A DNA stretch of 64,000 nt, from contig NZ_JAERQN010000006.1 in NCBI RefSeq assembly GCF_016805305.1, forward strand, positions 248,001-312,000, given 5' to 3'. Within the stretch, counting starts at the first letter, position 1, and every line of letters begins with the position of its first letter. Shown here one piece after another: positions 61,449 through 64,000 of this stretch. The notes beneath the pieces were generated by a model that saw only the letters and a program-made list of their open reading frames with translations, was not told the DNA's origin and did not search any database. The translations under genes were made by a program, and so were the position numbers. The DNA comes from Falsiroseomonas ponticola. Its GTDB lineage: Bacteria > Pseudomonadota > Alphaproteobacteria > Acetobacterales > Acetobacteraceae.

Positions 61449-63194
61449 CTATTCCGCGCAGCCCTCATCCCGCAGCAGGGTCTGGACGGCCAGGGGCGCG
61501 ACATCGCTGGTGGTGAAGCAGTCGCCCGGCGCGCGCAGCAGGATGAAGCGCATCGTCCCCTCCCGCGCCTTCTTGTCCTTGCGCATGCGGCCCATCAGCG
61601 CCTCCGCCGAGAAGCGCCGGCCGAGGTCCCCGATGCGGGCGGGCAGCCCGACCTCCTGCAGGTGGGAGATCACGCGGCCGGGCAATTCCTGGCTGCAATG
61701 GCCGAGCCTGGCCGAGAGCGACGCGGCGAGGCCGAGGCCGACCGCGACGGCCTCCCCATGCAGCAGCTCGCCCCCATAGCCGCATTCGGCTTCGAGGGCA
61801 TGGCCGAAGGTGTGGCCGAGGTTGAGCAGCGCGCGGCCGCCCTCCTCGCTCTCCTCCCGCTCATCCGCCGCGACCACGGCCGATTTCAGGCGGCAGGATT
61901 CCATCACGGCATGGGCCAGCGCGGCCGGGTCCCCGGCCACGGCGCGGGCACCCTCCGCCTCGCACCAGGCCCATAGCTCGCCCTGCAGCAGGCCGTGCTT
62001 CGCCACCTCCGCATAGCCGGCGCGGAGTTCGCGGGGCGGCAGGGTGCCGAGCACGCCGGTATCGGCCAGCACCAGGCGCGGCTGGTGGAAGGCGCCGACC
62101 AGGTTCTTGCCCAGGCCGAGATTGATGCCGGTCTTGCCACCCACCGAGCTGTCCACCTGGGCCAGCAGCGTGGTGGGTATCTGGATGAAGGTCAGCCCGC
62201 GCAGCGCGATGGCGGCGGCGAAGCCGGCCAGATCCCCCACCACGCCGCCGCCCAGCGCCACCACCGCGGTGCGGCGGTCGGCGCCCGCGGCCAGCGCGGC
62301 TTCGACCACGGATTGCAGCCGGGGAAATGATTTGCTCGCCTCCCCGGGCGGCACGGTGATGGCGGCGACGACGGCGACGCCGGCCTCCGCCAGCCCTTCC
62401 GTCAGGGTGGGCAGGTGCAGCGCGGCCACCGTCTCATCCGTGATGACGACGACGCGCCGCGCCGGCAGCACGGGGGCGATCAGCGCGCCGGCGCGCGCCA
62501 CCAGCCCCTCGCCCACCAGGATGTCATAGGCGCGGTCGCCGAGCCGGACCGGCAGGCGGGAGGGGTCGCGATGCGCGGCGATCGCCTCCATCACCTTCCG
62601 CGTGGTGGTCTCGGGTGGTTCGTCTGTGCAGTCCACGATCACGGGGGCCTCGGCGAAGGTCGGGTGGCGCGCGGTCATCAGGCGCTCCAGCACCTCACGC
62701 GGGTCCTTGTTCAGGAAGAGGGGCCGGTGCTCCCGCCCCGCCACCCGCCGCAGCAGGGTGGGCAGGGAACAGCGCAGCCAGACCGCCACGGCGCCGGAAG
62801 CCGCCACCGCGGCGCGCGTGCGGGCATCGGAGAAGGCGCCCCCGCCGGTGGCCAGCACCAGGGGCGGCCCGGCCAGCAGGCGCGCGATCACGCGGCGCTC
62901 CCCGTCCCTGAAATGCGGCTCCCCGTATCGCGTGAAGATCTCGGTGATCGGCAGGCCGGCGGCGGCCTCGATCTCGGTATCCGCATCCACGAAGGGCAGG
63001 CCGAGCCGGGTGGCGAGCCGGCGGCCGATGGAGGATTTCCCGGCCCCCGGCATGCCGACCAGCACGATGCTGCGAGCGGCGACCGGGTGGGGGGAAGGGC
63101 GCGCGGCTTCCTCCACGCCGAAGGGCGCGGGGGTGGCCAGGGGGGCGCTGGCATCGGGGAGCGGCCAGGCCGGAAGGGCGGTGTTGCGTGACAC
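61449..63194 (-). CDS. aroKB: Fused shikimate kinase / 3-dehydroquinate synthase
   Basis: About 581 residues joining two steps of aromatic amino acid synthesis. Residues about 40-205 are shikimate kinase (Walker A GMPGAGKS at 47-54, FRDGERRVI, GGGAF). Residues about 215-581 are dehydroquinate synthase (ALGGGVVGDLAGFAAAIALR, DSSVGGKTGINLGLGKN, EVAKHGLL, GHTFGHALEAE with metal-binding His). The fusion is in frame with no stop or shift between the parts. The start is uncertain: GTG 63194 was chosen; no strong ribosome binding site is visible. Divergent from the small membrane gene and xerD. Confidence 0.93.
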   Translation of the reverse strand: MSRNTALPAWPLPDASAPLATPAPFGVEEAARPSPHPVAARSIVLVGMPGAGKSSIGRRLATRLGLPFVDADTEIEAAAGLPITEIFTRYGEPHFRDGERRVIARLLAGPPLVLATGGGAFSDARTRAAVAASGAVAVWLRCSLPTLLRRVAGREHRPLFLNKDPREVLERLMTARHPTFAEAPVIVDCTDEPPETTTRKVMEAIAAHRDPSRLPVRLGDRAYDILVGEGLVARAGALIAPVLPARRVVVITDETVAALHLPTLTEGLAEAGVAVVAAITVPPGEASKSFPRLQSVVEAALAAGADRRTAVVALGGGVVGDLAGFAAAIALRGLTFIQIPTTLLAQVDSSVGGKTGINLGLGKNLVGAFHQPRLVLADTGVLGTLPPRELRAGYAEVAKHGLLQGELWAWCEAEGARAVAGDPAALAHAVMESCRLKSAVVAADEREESEEGGRALLNLGHTFGHALEAECGYGGELLHGEAVAVGLGLAASLSARLGHCSQELPGRVISHLQEVGLPARIGDLGRRFSAEALMGRMRKDKKAREGTMRFILLRAPGDCFTTSDVAPLAVQTLLRDEGCAE

Positions 63195-63243
63195 GATGCG
63201 CAAGGCTAGCACAGCCCGGCCCGCGCGAGGATCCGCCCGACCG

Positions 63244-63390
63244 ATGTTCCGCCACCCCATCCTGCTGCTGGTCGTGCTGCTGTTCGGGGTGGTCGTGCTC
63301 GGGCTGCTGGCGATCGGCGCCTTCCCGCCCACCGTGACGCCGCAGCCGGTGGAGCGGACCGTGCCGGCGGAGCGCTTCGGCACCCGCTGA
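63244..63390 (+). CDS. Small membrane protein before xerD (48 aa)
   Basis: A 48-residue protein: HPILLLVVLLFGVVVLGLLA forms one membrane helix, then a short tail ending VERTVPAERFGTR. GAGGA lies upstream, and the stop is 5 nt before the xerD start, suggesting a joint transcript. Similar short helices with a FPP-type tail are known to precede xerD in related genomes, from recall. Function unknown. Confidence 0.6.
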   Translation: MFRHPILLLVVLLFGVVVLGLLAIGAFPPTVTPQPVERTVPAERFGTR

Positions 63391-63395
63391 GCCGC

Positions 63396-64000
63396 ATGGC
63401 GTCCTGGGACCGGCACACCGAATCCTTCCTGGAGATGCTGGCCGCCGAGCGCGGCGCGGCGCGCAACACCATCAGCGCCTATGCCGCGGACCTCGAGGAT
63501 TTCGGGGTGCATTGCCGCCAGCAGGGCGTGGCGCCGGCGGAGGCCGGGGTGGAGGTGGTGCGATCCTACCTCCAGGGCCTTTCGGCCGCGGGGCTGGCGG
63601 CACGGACGGCGGCGCGGCGGCTTTCCGCGCTGCGGCAGTATTTCCGCTTCCTGGCGCGGGAGGGGGTGCGGGCGGATGACCCGACCGAGCTGCTGCAGGG
63701 CCCCCGCCTGCCCGCCAGCCTGCCCAAGGCGCTGAGCGAGGCGGAGGTGACGGCGCTGCTGGAGGGCGCCGCCAGCCTGGCGGGCGGCCGCGGCTTCCTG
63801 GCCGTGGCGCTGGTGGAACTGCTCTACAGCAGCGGGCTGCGCGTCAGCGAGCTGATCGCCCTGCCCGCCAATGCGCTGCGGCCCGGCCAACCGCTGGTGG
63901 CCGTCACGGGCAAGGGCAACAAGGAAAGGCTCGTCCCCGTCTCCAACCGGGCGAGGGAGGCCGCGCTGGCGACGATCCGCGAACGGCCGAAGAATGCGAA
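63396..64000 (+). CDS. xerD: Tyrosine recombinase XerD (cut by window end)
   Basis: The first 201 codons of a tyrosine recombinase. The N-terminal core-binding domain spans about 1-110 (NTISAYAADLEDF, LSALRQYFRFLAREG) and the catalytic domain begins LLYSSGLRVSELIALPANAL, with its first Arg in GLRVSEL, followed by KGNKERLVPVS. The remaining RHRY residues lie outside the window. It resolves chromosome dimers with XerC. Adjacency to aroK/aroB supports the chromosomal XerD rather than an integrase. Confidence 0.92.
   Translation, partial: MASWDRHTESFLEMLAAERGAARNTISAYAADLEDFGVHCRQQGVAPAEAGVEVVRSYLQGLSAAGLAARTAARRLSALRQYFRFLAREGVRADDPTELLQGPRLPASLPKALSEAEVTALLEGAASLAGGRGFLAVALVELLYSSGLRVSELIALPANALRPGQPLVAVTGKGNKERLVPVSNRAREAALATIRERPKNA

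Overview
The window is very GC-rich and comes from an alphaproteobacterium, most likely an Acetobacteraceae member of the Roseomonas type. The evidence for this is the BolA / J-domain protein / CobS / CobT block, an ArsR-methyltransferase next to metH, COQ7-type ubiquinone hydroxylation, MmcB, an Atm1-type exporter, a fused AroK-AroB, and many Bug/TRAP/Liv uptake systems. No rRNA, tRNA, CRISPR array or insertion sequence was found.

Positions 1 to about 9090 are an integrated accessory element. It has an AlpA-like regulator, a fused prohead protease/major capsid protein, a small-terminase-like protein, an XRE repressor with two matching palindromic operators, a P4-type primase/helicase and several small island proteins joined by 4-nt overlaps. 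No portal, tail, lysis or large terminase gene is visible, so it resembles a phage satellite or a capsid-bearing remnant more than a full prophage. A cluster of ten GGGTGCCC iterons beside the primase gene is a candidate replication origin.

From 9246 to about 20700 lie metabolic and transport genes: livHMGF, gluQ, an esterase, an HNH nuclease, a Bug solute-binding protein, dsbB-coq7, a GST, and a CDF / TonB / cobalamin adenosyltransferase operon. Positions 20793-25685 form a methionine-cycle locus (ArsR-methyltransferase regulator, then cobalamin-dependent metH). A short divergent gene there looks like a CobW-family protein that has lost its GTPase P-loop. Positions 25784-30700 hold a TRAP transporter operon with a hydratase-fold protein, and a ferredoxin-NADP reductase. 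Then come a chemoreceptor, two acetyltransferases, an amidase and a small membrane protein (30854-36423).

Positions 36566-39522 form an operon of a family-2 glycosyltransferase, an Hpt phosphotransfer protein and a LuxO/NtrC-like sigma-54 activator with a GAFSGA loop. A second glycosyltransferase and a SYLF protein follow. Positions 41748-47738 run on the minus strand: two tandem degenerate EAL-like proteins, an ABC-2 exporter, a family-1 glycoside hydrolase and a histidine phosphatase. The rest is mostly core: a PPP-type phosphatase, hldE, mmcB, an Rrf2 regulator, a Nudix hydrolase, the Atm1-like exporter, rpmB, a histidine kinase-like protein lacking its histidine, a phytase-like esterase, cobT-cobS-dnaJ / bolA, DUF2889, aroKB, and the start of xerD, cut by the window end.

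A dispersed family of paired palindromes lies between genes at about 18121, 25685 and 39625. Start codons were re-chosen where the longest reading frame ran into non-coding or antisense sequence; these choices are stated in the entries.
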